Positions 46,701-62,245 are shown, counted from the stretch's first letter. The stretch is 64,000 bases of DNA from Aulostomus chinensis (GCA_037954235.1 JBBMOA010000020.1:16274677-16338676); one strand, 5' to 3'. The notes: generated from the sequence alone by a model not told the origin. Numbers and translations are program-made.

Positions 46701-49700
46701 CAATAGCCACAGGGCTGCATTAATCAGCTGGGTGCATTTGTTGGGTTTTATTATGTTCCACTCCCCCTCTTTGGCCCACTCTGCCTGCACCACCAAGACT
46801 AGACAGGCCCGGTGGAGGAGCGCAGCCGCCCTGCTGCCCGTTCACACTGGGTTAATAAATGCTATTAGCCTCTATCTCTTGCCTCTTAATTTCTCATTTA
46901 ACTGGGGACAGTTAAAACAAAACTGCACAAGCAGTGATGTTAATCAGGGACTCGTGGCAGGACTCAGATATCTTGATTGAGAGAGCTGGACTCACACAAT
47001 GAGGGTGGGAAACATGTCCATAATGCTGAGAATGGACTTGTTTTTAGCTGTGATTGACCCATCACGTGAATCATCCATGCAGTCTATCAACATGTCATGC
47101 GACATTACTAACAGCGGGAAACAAAGACAAGATCTCCAACAGCTCATGTGAAATGCAGCTTATTTTACAGCTCCTTTGTGAGAGCATTTGGTCCAACATC
47201 ACTTAACTTCTCAGTCTATTATGCAAAGCCCCTGCAGCATCTAGAGTGGTTTTATATAATTATATTTTGCAGAGAGGTTTGATGCTATTATCATCATCCA
47301 CTCGCAATTCAAACATCTGATTAAAAGGTGAACAATTTATTTACACCCCGGACTGCAGATCTGTTTTTATGAACTTCTAAATTGTATCGTCTACTTTCAT
47401 CCTGTGTCGCGGCGCCATCAGGGGCTCTACTCTCACGGGCGCCATTCATTATTAAAATGTTTTCACTCATGATATGACACTTTAGGATAAAGGCAATCAC
47501 TAAATGGCATGTATTACCTTGAGGACATTGAATTTGTGTAGAACTACTCTCCAGTGAAAGCCGCGATTGTAATTCGAGCGAACGCCCTGCGCTGCGTTTA
47601 ATCACATCAAATATAAACAAAATCAATTGCACACACCCCCCTTCCCGTGCTCTAATTTTAAGTAGCTCCTTAACACCAGTCAAATCCTCCGCGACTTGTC
47701 AACGTTACCTGCATAACACAGGAGGGTCTGGATGGAGTCACCTCTAAACTGAAGCCAGGTTGTGTCATTGCCATCCACAAGGAGGATCAATACATTCATC
47801 TCAAGTTCATTCCAATAAGGCAGCTGGCAAAAATGTCCCGCACGCTGTCAGCTCTTTAAAGCTTTATGACGCTGATGCGCGCGTAGCAAGCTTGCTGTGT
47901 CTAGACGCTGCAGGTGAAACAGCTAGCACAGAGAAAAACAAAATGAAACAAAAAAACGGGTAACTTTACATTTTTGAGCTCTCATCAGCTCAGACTGATG
48001 AGATGGAATATCAAGACTTTTTGGTGTTAATCTAGATTTTTAACAAGAAAATGTACTGTTGTTGATGCAGCGGTAAAGGTGGCAAAAGCACACACCAAGT
48101 AGAAGTAGAGATGTAGAAGAAGTATGGTAAAAGTAGAAGTTGTGCTACAGAAAAAGAAACTTGAATGCATTCAAGATGAGTCTTTTTCCTGCTTTTTCTG
48201 TGTCATCACCACTCCTCTCCTGAAATGCCACAGACACGCACTTTCTTCCCAACACTGGATGTAATTTTCCTGATGGAGTGTCCCGAACCTCTTATCTGTT
48301 CTTAATTTTAACGACTGAATAGGGCAGTTGTCTTCTTCGTGCTCCTTAATGGTTTGCAGATATCTTTTTTTTTTTTTTTAAGGTTCTTTCTGCTTCACAA
48401 GGGGAAAAATAAGGGTTTCAACAGACATTGATCATTTTAACTCGTTTACGCTGTTTTAAATGTGTTCTTAGAATGTAAGGGGAAAAAAAACCTAAAGGCA
48501 AGACTTGAAAAATGTCTAAGGACACTTATGTGTTAGCATATGTTGAAAAGAGCAAACAGGAGGAATAAGTACATTTCTGTGTTTGGGGACCATGGCTTGA
48601 GCAACAATTGTTGTAAGAAAGTAGCGTATTTGTAAGCCCGGCAAAAAAAACCTCTGTCAGAACATTAAAAAAAAAAAAAAAAACACCTAGCGTGTTAATT
48701 GAATTCTGGTCACGGAGCTGCCGGTTGGGCTTACACTAACTTCAACATCTCAGAACACCCACAGGGCACTAGTAACTCTTCAATTATGAGCTTCACTCTC
48801 AGGAGCGGTTAACTTAAGTACAAAACTTTCAATTTCAAATGACTCGGAATGTGTTTGATAAGGAAATTATCCTCTTAGCTCGTCCCAATCCCTCGATGCA
48901 AGACGCCGTTTCTGTATAAATTACCTCCACGGGCGAGAGAATTGTCAAAATACTTAGTGTGTCAGTGATGTATCCCATGAAACAAGACTTTTTTCCTCTC
49001 TCTCTCTTTTGAGTTTGCTGATACAAAATACAGATTATTTCGGAGGATAATTTAAAGAGCTGCTGACTACCTGAAAGCATCAAGTGAGAGAAGAAGAAAA
49101 GACTGGATTTTCAACTGCAGTCTGTTTACACAGCGTTTATGAATATACGACTAAAAACAAACATTTATGTAAATCGGTTCATGTTGGCACTAAATCTCAT
49201 TTTGAAGAGAGCCTTGGTATTCCAGCCTTGGCTCCCCTAAGATCCAGAGATGACTTTCATTTAGTCTCACCTCTCCATCCAGCTGGGGTCACCCCTGTTG
49301 GTATAGCAAGCACAGCAGTCACATTGCTCCACCATGCGCACAGATTGCTTACTAGAACTGCCTGGAACCTTTCATATTTCCCAGTCAGCATTTTTACAGG
49401 ATAATTTTGGCAGCCTTTAAGGATATCGCTGCCTTAATAGAGGATAAAAATAAACGGGTGGTGGAAGGGCTATATCAGGCTGGTATAATCTTGTATTCTA
49501 CACAGTGTGGAGCTAAACGTCTGGCTTTGGCTCCATTCAATGAGATTAAACTTCTCCCCAGTTGAGTCCAAAAGACCATTTGTCCTATTTTTAAAACTAG
49601 AAAGAGTGTTTTGAGCCAAGCATATCTAAAACGAGCCAGTTAAATTGATTAAACTACTACGGTGTGTAAATGACATTATAGAGATTCTTTTGTCAGCAGA

Positions 49701-49780
49701 TTTTTATAGATGCTTCATCAGATTCAGGACGTACACGTGCAATGCCTTGATATGCTGTATGTGGATTATGTGCATGCATA

Positions 49781-49784
<4 letters not shown>

Positions 49785-49824
<40 letters not shown>
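49785..49824. repeat. (TG)n(AG)n microsatellite
   Basis: About 20 TG units followed by a short GAGA tract. Confidence 0.95.
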
Positions 49825-49826
<2 letters not shown>

Positions 49827-50460
49827 AGAGAGAGAGAGACACAGAGAGTGCTGTATAAGCATATAGGTTTGGGTGTGTGATTGACTTCTGTATAAGAAAA
49901 GCTTGTCAAAATGTCTCAAAGAGGCAAAACAGCTTCATTCAATCAGCGCTACTGCTTTCAAGACCACAAGGGAGACAGCTAATGGTGTTAGAAACTTGAA
50001 AAGTTGGGAAAAAATAAGCTTGAGGAAGTTATCCCTACCTGGGAAAGAATTCTGTTCCTTGAGGCTTTCCTATACTGTATGATAGTAAAAGCCCCATTCT
50101 TCTGGGCCTTGTTGCTTCTCTGTGAGCTCAAATGCTGGATTTTAGTTTGCGCTCCTCCCATGAGGGGCAAAGCTTTGCAGAAGTTAGAGGAGGGTTATAT
50201 GAAGTTCAGTGGAAATGTTTTTTTGAGTGCTCAGCCAACTTTTTAACAAAAGACAAGCATATGGATCGAGATGTTCGGCGGAAACATGTTTGGAAGTGAG
50301 TGAATAGGAGAGACTATACAGGTTTAGTTAAATGTGAAAAAGTAACCCTTCTTCTAAATAGGCATCCTGTGGGCATTCCCCTTCAGAATTACCAGACAAA
50401 TGTTATACCAGAATGAGGAGAAAACATTGCTTGTGACAGTCTACGACTGTGCAGTACACC

Positions 50461-50499
50461 AAAAAAAAAAAAAGAAAAAGAAAAAGAAAAAGAAAAAAC
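50461..50499. repeat. (GAAAAA)n A-rich repeat
   Basis: An A run followed by four GAAAAA units. Confidence 0.85.
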
Positions 50500-53400
50500 A
50501 ACTGTGGGTCTATCAGGCATGCACTCAGTTTGTTTAATGCGCCCTTCCCCCTTCTCCGACATTCACCCACATTAATTCCATGATTGTGTCTTCCTCTCAT
50601 TTTCCCCCTCGTTATGCATTTAATGTTTCTAATTTGCCGTCATCGCAGAAAAACGCCACAAGAAGCTATAAATTCTTTTCTAATTCCAAATAATTAGGAT
50701 TACACGGACCAGTGGTTTTCAATCAGCGAGATCATCTCAATGATAGATGGTAGGATAACTGGTCATTGCCGAGACATAAATATTGTGTCGTTCAATTAAT
50801 CTGGTCTAATGAGGTGTCAGAGCTGCCAGTCATCCATCAAATACAATTAGGAATAAACACATATGCATGGAGATGGGTAATTAATAATTAGCAAAGCAAA
50901 GAAAACAGTATTGGTTTCAGCAGCCACATTCACAGAGCAATTTACCACAGCTCTTTCTTCCAGTGCTTTTTTCCAGTGACTGAGACAATACCACATCAAT
51001 GGAATTTGAATCAATTTTTGCCCTATCTCGTGTCTGATGTTCGCCACAGTAGGTGATTCTGCCAAGACGTGTGCCACTTTACAAAAACGGCTCTGGAAAT
51101 TCATTAAAAAGATCGTGCCAAATCACACCTCTGAGAGAGTTTAAAAGAAACAAAGAAAAAAAAAAAAACCCAAATCAGGTGCCTTTCATCCAAATTCACT
51201 AAAACTAGACCTGGAAATAAGAGCACCTTTTTTTAGAAGAGTGCTCCTGAAACTTATTGATGGATAGAGTTCTTCTCTGGACTAAAAAAAGAGCAAAACA
51301 TTTATTCTAGATGCTGGGATTTTGGGACCTGCCATTAACAGTTTGTCTTCATCTTTCTCTAAAGCCCACAAGACTCATTGTCCTAAAAAGACACGTTCAT
51401 TGTCTTCCGTTTCCGGAGGGCAGCCGAGCATCCTGACAGGATGTAAGTGCAGTCCTGGGATGGGACCTCACTTGTATACGGCCAGCAGTGTGACAAGAAC
51501 GGTCTACTCTGTCGAGCTCAAAACATCGTGTCCCAGCTTCCATCACTATCTGTCATACGGAAGAAGAAACACTCGTGACCCATCTGTGTCAAACAGAATA
51601 TGGGCTTCACCTCTAGACTTTTAGTCTAATTAAAAAAGTGAGGAAACAATAGCTGTTAATTACTTTGCTCTAAATTTATAAAATGCAATGCTACCTCTCT
51701 TTAAAAGTGCCACAAATGTAACTAAAGAACAGACTGCGTAAAGAAGTGGACAGAGACACCTTAAGAGTGTTTTCAACCAGTATTCTCTCATGAAAAAATT
51801 AAAAAATTGAAAAGTTTGTGATCTTAATCCCAAATTTCAAGTTTTCTTCAATACAGCGTCATTTTCAATCAGTGAATCACGGTAAGTACGTATGTACACT
51901 GCTTCACCGGTTGCTTACTCTTTATTTTCTGCGTTTTCACAGTAGAAAATTGATGATAAAACAGTATGTTTGAAAAAGCAGAGGGCGCTACAACAGAGGC
52001 GCAACCAGATGGCATTATCCATATGTAACTGAACTACGAAGTAGAAGTAGTCAAGCAGAGACTCCATGAAGGTTTCCTACCAAAGTATAGTGTCCTATAA
52101 ATGCCCAGCTAAGAAACATATCTGTTTTTCTAAAGATGTTTTCTGATTCAGGTGCATCCCTCGAGGCTACCTTGTGGTTGACATGTTGCTACCATGAAAC
52201 TGCTATTGAAAACCTTGCCGATGTATGCTTTTCTTTTTTTCATTAAAATTGGTGTCAATATAAATAAAGCAATAACACTTGTTTTAATTATATAGTTTAA
52301 AAAAAAATGACTTAAGTATAAACCCTCTACTTCTTACTCCAGACCCTTTTACTGTCAAAATTTACACCACAGTCCCAAAAAAATTCCTGTTATCTTGCAT
52401 TCATGAAAGTGGGAAAGAACAGATCACCCTAAAATACAATAAAAGTTCAGATGCATTTCAGGCCTGGAGTGTCCCAGCTGGTGATGGTGGAGTCACTTGA
52501 TGCGGCAGAAGTATTATACAGTGTCTGTAGATGATGCGCAAAAAGTGTGCAAAACTAACCAGATGCGGAGGTACCGGGACGGTTCAGTATGGCTGCAGCA
52601 GCAAAGAGGCAATTACACAGAGGCATTGGGGCGAAAGACGGGAAAAATCAATACATAATTTCAACATTTCAGACGCCGCTCGCCTCAACTCTGTCAATGT
52701 TTCAATTGAGTTTGTTGTTATTTCTACAATGGAAACACATACGATATGTTCAAAATGTAACAGAGCATTATATGCACATTTCTGAAAGGGTTTTGAGTAG
52801 ATTAAAGCAAATTAAGCTGGAATTCGAACCTGGTGAATGTGAGGTCAGGCATTTATAGACAGTGACAGCACAACGACACGAAGAGGCATATTTGGAGAAA
52901 CTCACTTCACCTGACCCCAGGTTCAGTGTATGAGAGGAATTTCATCTGCGGCAGTGTGGTGTAAGTTCACACAAAGTTTACAGCTACCACACAATAGCAA
53001 TTTGTACCCTGTCACACTCGGTTATGGAGGTGGGCAGATGGGCAAACCCCTGCCTAGCCAGCACCAAGATACCATGGTTAAGTGACAACAGCCAGACTTT
53101 AAAGAAATGAAACAAATCAATAGTGGCGTCTCTTACGCAGAAGACGAAACCACAGCACAACATGATAATGACCACAAATCCACTCAAGCGTTGTGGCTAC
53201 CCCCAGAGAGGCAAAATGAATGTAGGTTAGTTTGATTGACTAATCGCCTGCTAAATTAGAAAAGACAATATTATGTGGCTTTGTGCTGGTTCTAGAAGCT
53301 TCGTCTGCTCATGGGAGCACATGCAGCCCTGATGATTGTTAAACATAATGGTACAACTTCTTCCATAGCCCGGCAATTATACAGCCTGCAAAAACTTCAG

Positions 53401-53739
53401 GCATTATCTCCTTACAAAATAGTAAAAAGACCAATTTTTAGGATTAGATATGGCTAACTTTTATGTCGTGTATTTGAATATGAAAAGGAGACTGGTGGGG
53501 AGTGTAGAGAGCCCAAGGGGCCAAAACACAGACTTCCTCTAAAATGTTAATCGTTTGGCTAATTGAAGGTATGTTCTTTGTCGGCTCTGAGTTTTGGAGG
53601 GTCCCTTCTATGGACTGAGCCACCACAAGGTAGCAGAGCTTTCAGATGTTATTGTATTTGACTGCTGCTGCACTGGGATGCCAGCGGATTTAGGTGCTTT
53701 TAAGATAAGTTACGGGGACATGAACGCACAGCCACAGAT

Positions 53740-53831
53740 GTGCATGCACACACGCACGCACGCAAAAAAAAAAAAAACCTGCATGTATACCCACCCACAC
53801 AGCAACACCCACACACACACACACACACACC
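53740..53831. repeat. Compound CA/CG repeat with A run
   Basis: ACAC and ACGC units, an A run of 13, then a CA tract. Confidence 0.88.
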
Positions 53832-56800
53832 CATGTACATGTCACACATTTGAATTTCAAAAGAGCATAATTGCTCAGGGCGGTGGCAGGGGGAGTGTGG
53901 CCTCGGGATTCCCCGAGAGCGCCTGTGAAGTTAACGAATCATGAGTCTAGACTCAACTGAAGCTCTTCTTTCATACAAGCACATTCACCAACACCCTCCT
54001 GAGTAATAGGCAAGTAGAGTAGTGATACGCAGTTACGAAGACAACCCATTTACTTCTTACTGTAGTTCAGGTGAAATGATCTTTTTTTTCCCCATCTTTC
54101 CTCAAACGATATCTCTTCATCCCATAAAATGTGCGAGCATTAGCACATTTACATTCAAAGTGTTGTACACTATGTTTGAGCCCAGGTTCAAGCAAATCAG
54201 GTGAAGTTGCATGGCAGGAACATTTACCGAGTCAAAGCCACATTGAAATGCAACTTGGGATTTGATTTCTCCTCCATCTATGATCATGTTTTGAAACTAA
54301 AGCCAGTATTTTAATTGGGGCATTGATTGTTTGGTTTTATTTTCTTTGCATTTGTATTTGACAGACAAAGAATTCCTCTGTTGTCTGTAATGACAAGCAT
54401 TTTGCCTTTCAAGTACTTACAACTATGTGTCTTGAGCTTTTAAAGATGCTCGTGGTTGTTTTGTTTTTTTGCCATGGCATAAATTCTTTGAGTCCTTGAT
54501 GCAGAAAGAGCCAGCCACACGTATTTAGCTTGAAGCTAATAGTGACAGATGGCTACCAACAGCCAAATTGGCAGTTGAACCACTCGCTTGTGACAAACCT
54601 GTGTTGTTGTGCTTAGGCTCAAATCAAAATGTTTTGGAACTACTGAACATACGGCTGGATCAAGATGACGTACCAGATGATGCACCTTAGAATTTGTAAA
54701 AGGATGTTTTTGGAGAGTTTTGCTGTTGTTTGTAGTTAGCTTTAAGCTGAATATACATAGCTGACTCTTTGGACTGCATTCTGGATTCACAAAAAAGCAA
54801 TGTAGCATGGAAAAAATACCTTTGTAAGCACAAGACACCCATGTGTGAGGAATCAAAAGGCAAAATGCACTAAGCTGTTTGTGCTTTGTTGTACATTAAT
54901 TCCTTTTAGTTCTTCATTATCACAGAGTGGCTGTATTGTGGTGCTACTGTGAGCTTTGCGGTTGCCTTCCTCTACAGAGGCAACGGCAGAGTCATTTCTC
55001 CTGCAAAAAAAATGGACCAGAAACATTCGCATAAGATCACTTTACCCATTCCAGGCAGACTAATGGCAGTCCATTATAACAGGCACAATTATCACTGACA
55101 GTCAGTGAACGATAGAGGAAGCTGAGGTGATGCTGAGTCTGGTGCTACAGTAGATGGACTACAGTCAACTGAAAGGTAAGCTGCCTCATTGCAGGATAGA
55201 GTGATGGCCTGGTAGAGGTGTTATTTGTCTTGTACTGCTGGGTGAGCCCTCACGTCCACTCAGGAAGAGATGAAAAAGGGACGGACGGTCTGTCTGGAAG
55301 AAGTGCTCGCAATGTGGTGGAGGACAATCTGTCAGCGGCAGTCATCACTTAACTGAGCCCAGAGCGGCACCACTCACTCAATGAGAATCTCACCAGACTT
55401 AAATGGGAATACTGGGCAGGGCCAGAAAGTAACATGATTAAAAATATGCATGAAATGAAATGAAATGCAAATCCTTCACACTTTTACTTTGGGCTCAAAA
55501 AATCTGATTGTAAGATCACATTTTGACAAATTACTAGTGAACAAAAACACACACACCAACAACAAAGGACATCTACAACGATAAACTACATTTTTACTGG
55601 CATTCTACTATACTACTCCATATTATGGTAAGTTTTTCATCTAAATCCACATGATCCAAAATAACACCCAAAATACACTTCGCATTTAATAAAAGGTGGC
55701 ATTGCACGTGGATGTGAAGGACGTGCAGAGGGGCCGACCTGTCTCATGACACAATAAATGACTGTGATCCAGGTTCCAGCAAAAACAAGGGCTGCTTTTC
55801 AATTCCACGTCTTTTATCCGGATGAATGATGAACCCTGGGTAAGAGGTGCAGTGTTGTGGTATTAATATACATCAGAGGCCAGAGCGCCGCACTAAATCA
55901 GGAGCTCCTGTGCATTTGTTATTCTAATGACAAGATCGCCATATTCTGAGTCTGTAGTGTTGGGAGACCCTCAACTACGCCAGTATTTTAACTAAAAACA
56001 AGAATAATCTGAGGTTTAGTTAAAATCAAGCTACCTCTCTAAAATCACATTAAGTCCTCTTTACTTCTACTAACACCTCTTCATTTGTGAAGTAGTTTAA
56101 CCAACCAGCTGCTCATCTGACCCCTGAGATCATAAATCAACTTTCAGGGGAAGATAGAGTGAAAAGGAGAAGCGAAGACAGACGGTTCTGGGGAACTCTA
56201 TAGATTGAATAATCAATACTGGCAAAAATAAATGGCATGACCATTTATCTATGTCAGTGGTCAGTGCTATAGCAAAAGTCCTGTAATGCATATTTCATAC
56301 ACTTTTATACTCATTGATTACCTGCCCTGTAGTTGGTAAATTACGTGTATATTGATCGGCTCATCATACAGTTGTGGCTTTTACTGTCGACCATTTGTGC
56401 CACTGATAAAGAGATCAGGATTGAACTCTGTGATATAAATCTCTGGACATTCTGTGAGAAACGGAGCAAGTGGAGCAAAAGCATCCTGGTTATTCTGGCC
56501 ACGTGCTGCCACTGTGATTTAATACTTCACTTTCGTACTTTTCCCCAAAATCAAAGTACAATATCATCATAATGTCTGTGCAAATCAGGTGATTATATTC
56601 TACAAGTTAATAATGATAATCTTATTTTCAACAACCGACAAAAACAAGCAATCAAAAACGATTACATTTTAGGACTTTTGAGATGATTTAGTTGAACCTG
56701 TTGCTGACTGATTTGTCACAAAATGCTTTGTCTGTCAACTATAATCTGTAGAATTTGAATGTTTACTGTGGTTAAAGGTGATGAATGCGCCATTTAGCGG

Positions 56801-58734
56801 AGCTGAAATCATAAACTGAATGTAGAAGGCAGTAAAAGACAAGCTTGTTTATGCGGAACGAACCAGTTTGGACTAATTTAACTATATTAAAGTAGAAGTG
56901 TAGAGTTGCTGAAAGCTCAATAAGCCCTGGTGTTCACTACAAAGTGTTCTTTTAAAATAGTTATTCATATAAAATATACATAGCTGTACATTTTGGGTTA
57001 TTTGGATTGTTTGTTGTTGAACACCACCTAATTAGCAGATTCTTTGTACAGTAAAATAATTATAAGGAAAATAAAGAAGGGGATGGTTTGCTTAAAACAT
57101 AAGTTTTTATTGCAAGAAACAATTTGTATGCTCAGATCCAGTTAGGTTTTACAGTTAACTGGTTTACATGTTGTTTTACGGCATTTAGTAACTATAAGTA
57201 ACACTCACAGTGGGGATAAAAAAAATGTGCATTTTCTGCAAAATCACAAGGTGATTCCTGGACCTGATGAGAAAAAATACTGATAAACGTGACAAGTCAA
57301 ACAAAAAAATACCTGTAGCAGTCGGCGTTGACATTTATTCTCATTATCTAGGCTTATGTGTATATTCCATAGGGAGATTAGAGTCAAAAACAGACCAGGG
57401 GTCTCCCTGTGAATCCAAACAAATGACACTCCTACAGCTTGCAAGGGGGAGAGTGTGAAGGTGGGAGGGAAAGAAGCTATGTTTGGATCAATGGCGCCAG
57501 ATCAATGATCAATAGGCCGCTCGCACCAATACACTTCCTGCTGACACCCAGAGCTCTAGTTACAGAGATGAAAATGGGTGGGCAGGGCCAGTGTGTGATG
57601 ATGATTTATGTTAGCAGGGCAGATGTGTCATTTCGGAGAGAGACTGTCTGATAGAGATGCCTGAATGTCATCGCCTGGACTGTGAGGGAGTTTAACGCTT
57701 GCACCCTTAAAATAAAACTTCTATTTCTGTTTTTCTATTTCAATAATTTCGAAATGAATCAATGATGGAATTAAGTCAGCTGTTGACCTGACAACAGATT
57801 AAAAAGGGGGAAAGAATATAGCTGTTATAGTACAAGTACTCTACATATCCTTAAACTAGTTAAAATTCCCCCCCCAAAAAGCATCTGCCAAACTTTTTTG
57901 ATGAGTATTAGACACATAAGAACAAGAACTTGCAGGCTTAAAGATGTACTTGTACCCAAAATGTTCCCAAAAGTGAATTTTGCCTTTGAAGTACTATGTC
58001 TTTGTGAGTCCAAAAGGCAGGAGGACCCAGTCACGTACGGTTAGCTGGAAGCAAATGGTGCCCCATAGGCATCAACTACAAATAACACTTTGATTTGAGT
58101 AAAGACAACACTACAAGTACTGTTCTGAGCTGGTATGAATGCAACAAGCCCGCAGGGTCAGTTACTTTTTTTTTTTTTTTTGCTAACTATAACCTATGTA
58201 CTATTGCTCAACACCCACACCACCACCCCCATGGTATTGAAAATAATATTAGTATTGAGTAAGAAAAATGTTTCAATACAGTAATAACCTGCAAGTACAA
58301 ATATGTCTTCACACATCCATACACAAATTCACAGGCATACCACATGTGCGTACGAGGCATGCAAATGAGGCCCTGGTTTCGACCTGTCAGTCACCCATGC
58401 CTCTCAGAGCCAAGGTCTAGTGACAACTGTTAAATCAGAGCACCCCTCCATCGCTGCCATGGATAATGCTGTTAAGTGTAAAGCAGCATCTCGGCTAACA
58501 CATCTTGGGTAATTCTAATTACCCCCGGATGAGTCCCACTCCCCCCTCTGCTCGCATGGTGCCCAACTCAACATCGTGGCAGGGAGAACGAGACAAATTA
58601 GAGCAAAAAAGGACGACACTCCAACAGTGAACAGCCTCTTATTTTAGTTGAATTTATAACCCAGTGCTTAACTCTCCCTTTCATCTTCTAACCTCTGTGC
58701 TTCTATGATAGGGTGGAACAAACCATAGATGTAA

Positions 58735-58751
58735 CCCCCCCCCCCCCCCCC
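58735..58751. repeat. Poly-C run
   Basis: Seventeen C residues. Confidence 0.9.
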
Positions 58752-61700
58752 GACCCCACCTGAAGTTAGCCCTTGCAACTCTGTCCACCCGCCTCTAAGC
58801 CATGGTAAATTGGGTTAACGCTCACTAAGTGTCCCATCGTTAGCGCTGTTAATTGACTACTGCGTGTGATAATTAACAGGGAGCGGACTGCCTACCTCGC
58901 TAATCTTATTTAGGTCATTTGCATTTAAAATGGTTTTGGTCTCTCTGGCAAGCTGGGAAAAAAAAAAAAAAACACACGCGCATGGAAATCATGCTTGATG
59001 AGCGAGTCGGACTATACGGCCACATACCATAAAAGCCTGCGCTCATATGGTTTGTGGCAAAACAGTAGCGTTTGATTGCTGCCGACACATAAGTAGGAAC
59101 ATAAACATACGAAATATACAGCAAAAGAGTTGGTCACCATGAATACAGGATCAGAGTGAAACACTTGATGAGTTTTAAGTTCTGCACGTTGGCCTTGTGT
59201 GTTCCTCAAAGGCATCCCGATCCACAAATGTTCAGGTATTTGCAAAATAGTTTTGCATGTTCTATGGCTGTGATATTTTAAAGAACCAGTGCAGAGCCCG
59301 GTGCACTGGTGGGAGGTGACGTGTCAACAGGTGGGGTGCAAAAACCAAGTTGCTGCCACTAACACATGATTCCACCACAAAATGTTTCTGGTACAAAGTC
59401 TTTCACCGATTTCTTTTTTCCTTCATTAATACAAGATCAAATAATCGGATGATCTTTTCGCCCACCACATTGCTCAACCGCACATTGATACTGAATATTG
59501 TTTATCTGCTGTGTGTGAAATACAAAGACAGACGGGGATCAAACCCTCATGTTGCAGGCGTGGGGCGAGACCACAAGTGGAAACAAGTTTAGGACTTGAC
59601 AACGCCAGAGAGAGAGAAGATACACTAAACAGCAGGAAAAAAAAAGAACTGCAGTAGAAGTAGGAATCTACATGATAATAAATTACAGAACTTTTAAAAG
59701 GACTAAATAATAAAAAGCCTAGATGAGCAAAATGAACTGGCACACAAGAAAGAGACAGTATTCCCATTACTAGAATTCATGCAAAGAAATTGTTAACAAA
59801 TACATATTAATTAACTACAACCAGTTGATGAGCTGGAATTGGTGTAAAAAAAAAAAAAGTGTCATGTGGTGAAAGAAGGAACAATCATAAAAAAGTCTGT
59901 AAATCTGTAAATGAGTGAGTCTGCCTCCTTGTAGAGAAAGTTTGTTTCACAACAGGAAAAACAAAACAAAACCCAACTCTAAACTTAACGATGAGAGGTG
60001 CAGAATTTCCTGAGTTTCACAACAGCAGGCCAGCGTGCGTGCGTGTGTGTGTGTTTTTGTATACTTCCACAATCTCCTGCTGCAGATTTCATGGTGAAAG
60101 AATGAGAGGCAGTTGTTGATGATTGAAGCAGATGAAGTGGAAGTGTGGGGCTAAATTTGACAGCTTTTCATGTTGTTAAAGGCTGTTCCTTAAGGGATAT
60201 ACATTTTTATATTATATTTGTAAATTCATCTGCTTATTGTAACAACGGACCATTGAAAATGCATCATGCTACAAAAATGGCAATTAGCCAGAGAAAAGAT
60301 CACAAAGTTTATGTCAAATCTGAGGCCTCAGAATAAGATTTTATTTTATGAGGCATTTCTAATATCATTATACGAATAATCAACCATTGAAACCTAACAA
60401 TATCTGCCTCTGAATGGGGCTGAGCATTAACAATGTGACACTCCAGACAACAATATCATTTCCTGGAGAAGCATCTATCTGTTTGATGAGCTGTCGTCAT
60501 GTTACACTTAGCGACTGAACCAGCACAGGGAATTAATCTAAGGCTGGGTGTCGTTCAGAGGGGTTTAGTTCTGTCTGTCACCCCATTTGATGATGACATC
60601 GACCCTCAAGTTAGCACATTTTCCTGTTTTTAATTTTCCTGTATTTTTCAGTGAGGTGGAGCCGTACAAGAGGTGCCGTGGCAGATTTACTACCAAATTT
60701 GTTTTACCGGGAAACAGCTGTAAATAACCTGCATAAACATGATGAATCCCACCTGGTCAAAGTGAAAAACATGTTCCAGAAAATAAAAAGATTAGTATAA
60801 CTGATACCATCAAAATAACATATAAGGTAATACATCTGGCAGAGGTTTCATTCATGAAAATGAAACCAGAGACAAAGAAAATGAACTTAATGAGCTCTGA
60901 GATTGAGTCCCTACCTTCAGGCATAGATCAACAGAAAATCTTCACGATTATCAATACTGTGATAGGATTAAACAAAATGAAAATTATATTATGCATTATG
61001 TTAAAAATATTTCCAGCTCCATTTTAACAAACTCTAAACAGTGTCTAAAATTTAAAAAAGTAGTTTAATTTGTTTCTTTAGTTTCAACACGTTGGTATTT
61101 TTCAACTTATTAGTATGTAACAAATAAATTTCAACTTTGAGATTTACTCTGAGTGAACTTTGGTATCGAATTACAAATTGGTGCCGTAACAGCACCAAAG
61201 CTCCATAGCATTACCCCTAATGCTAACTGCCATATCTGTTGATCTACCTACACCTTTAGGACTTATACACGGCCTCACATGCGTGAGGCAAAACAGGAGG
61301 TACGCTTGGCACGATGAATATAGGGCCCTATGTATGAAGGTTGATTTTATCGTGCTGTGATACCTCCAGATGAAAGTTTCCTTTGTTGGAGGCACCTTCT
61401 GTCCTATTTTGGCAATGACATGAGCGCACCGTAGCTACAGGGGAGACACACGACTGAGCACTCCTCCTGATTCACACAAGCATTAACACAGCACATTAGC
61501 TCGGCGGAGTAGTGGGAATGAAAGATGGGCTAACACCGCTGCCCCAGGCAAAGTGAAGATGTACACTAAAGCCAGCTGCCATCTATTATGGATAGCCAGT
61601 GCCGACCCCCACTGTTGGTGTTACGGGGGTGACAGTACTGTCCTTGCCGAAGCGTTGACCTTCCTTGGTGGTGAGAGGGCGCTGAGCAGATTAAAAGTGG

Positions 61701-61782
61701 ACTGGCTCACCGTGCAGTCCAGGCGTGCCCCTGATGTTCTGCCCAGATGGTAACAACACACAATCTTAAACACATCAAATAA

Positions 61783-61784
<2 letters not shown>

Positions 61785-61818
<34 letters not shown>
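61785..61818. repeat. (AC)n microsatellite
   Basis: About 17 AC units. Confidence 0.95.
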
Positions 61819-61822
<4 letters not shown>

Positions 61823-61915
61823 CTGCATCCTGGGAGGGCAGATGTGGGGTACGAATGCAGCCACTCCTCAGGGCGCTCAGCCTTCAGAGCCGATGCACCC
61901 ACATCTAAATTTTCT

Positions 61916-61918
61916 AAC

Positions 61919-61957
<39 letters not shown>
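61916..61957. repeat. (AC)n microsatellite
   Basis: About 20 AC units with one CG interruption, 100 bp from the previous AC tract. Confidence 0.95.
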
Positions 61958-61958
<1 letters not shown>

Positions 61959-62199
61959 CAGGCAACATACACAGCCCATACGCAGTCCTCAGAGGTCTAA
62001 CCAACCCTCACCTTCTCCACTCTCCATCTGAGTGTTTCTCTACCACTTAATTCTGGCTGTATGTATGTGAATCATCCATCACTCACTCAATCAGTCCATT
62101 GAATTTCATTTAGTGTGGTGTTACACAGGGCATGTGATTGATTCACTGGTACCTTTTCACTGAAGCTTGAATGACACACAATGCTGGTTTGTAGATGTT

Positions 62200-62209
62200 C
62201 ACACACACA

Positions 62210-62242
<33 letters not shown>
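62200..62242. repeat. (CA)n microsatellite
   Basis: About 21 CA units with a GCGC interruption. Confidence 0.95.

Positions 62243-62245
<3 letters not shown>

Noticed and set aside
57190..57230. Tc1/mariner-like end (CACAGTGGGG...)
   Set aside because: Only one short match and no inverted partner was found.
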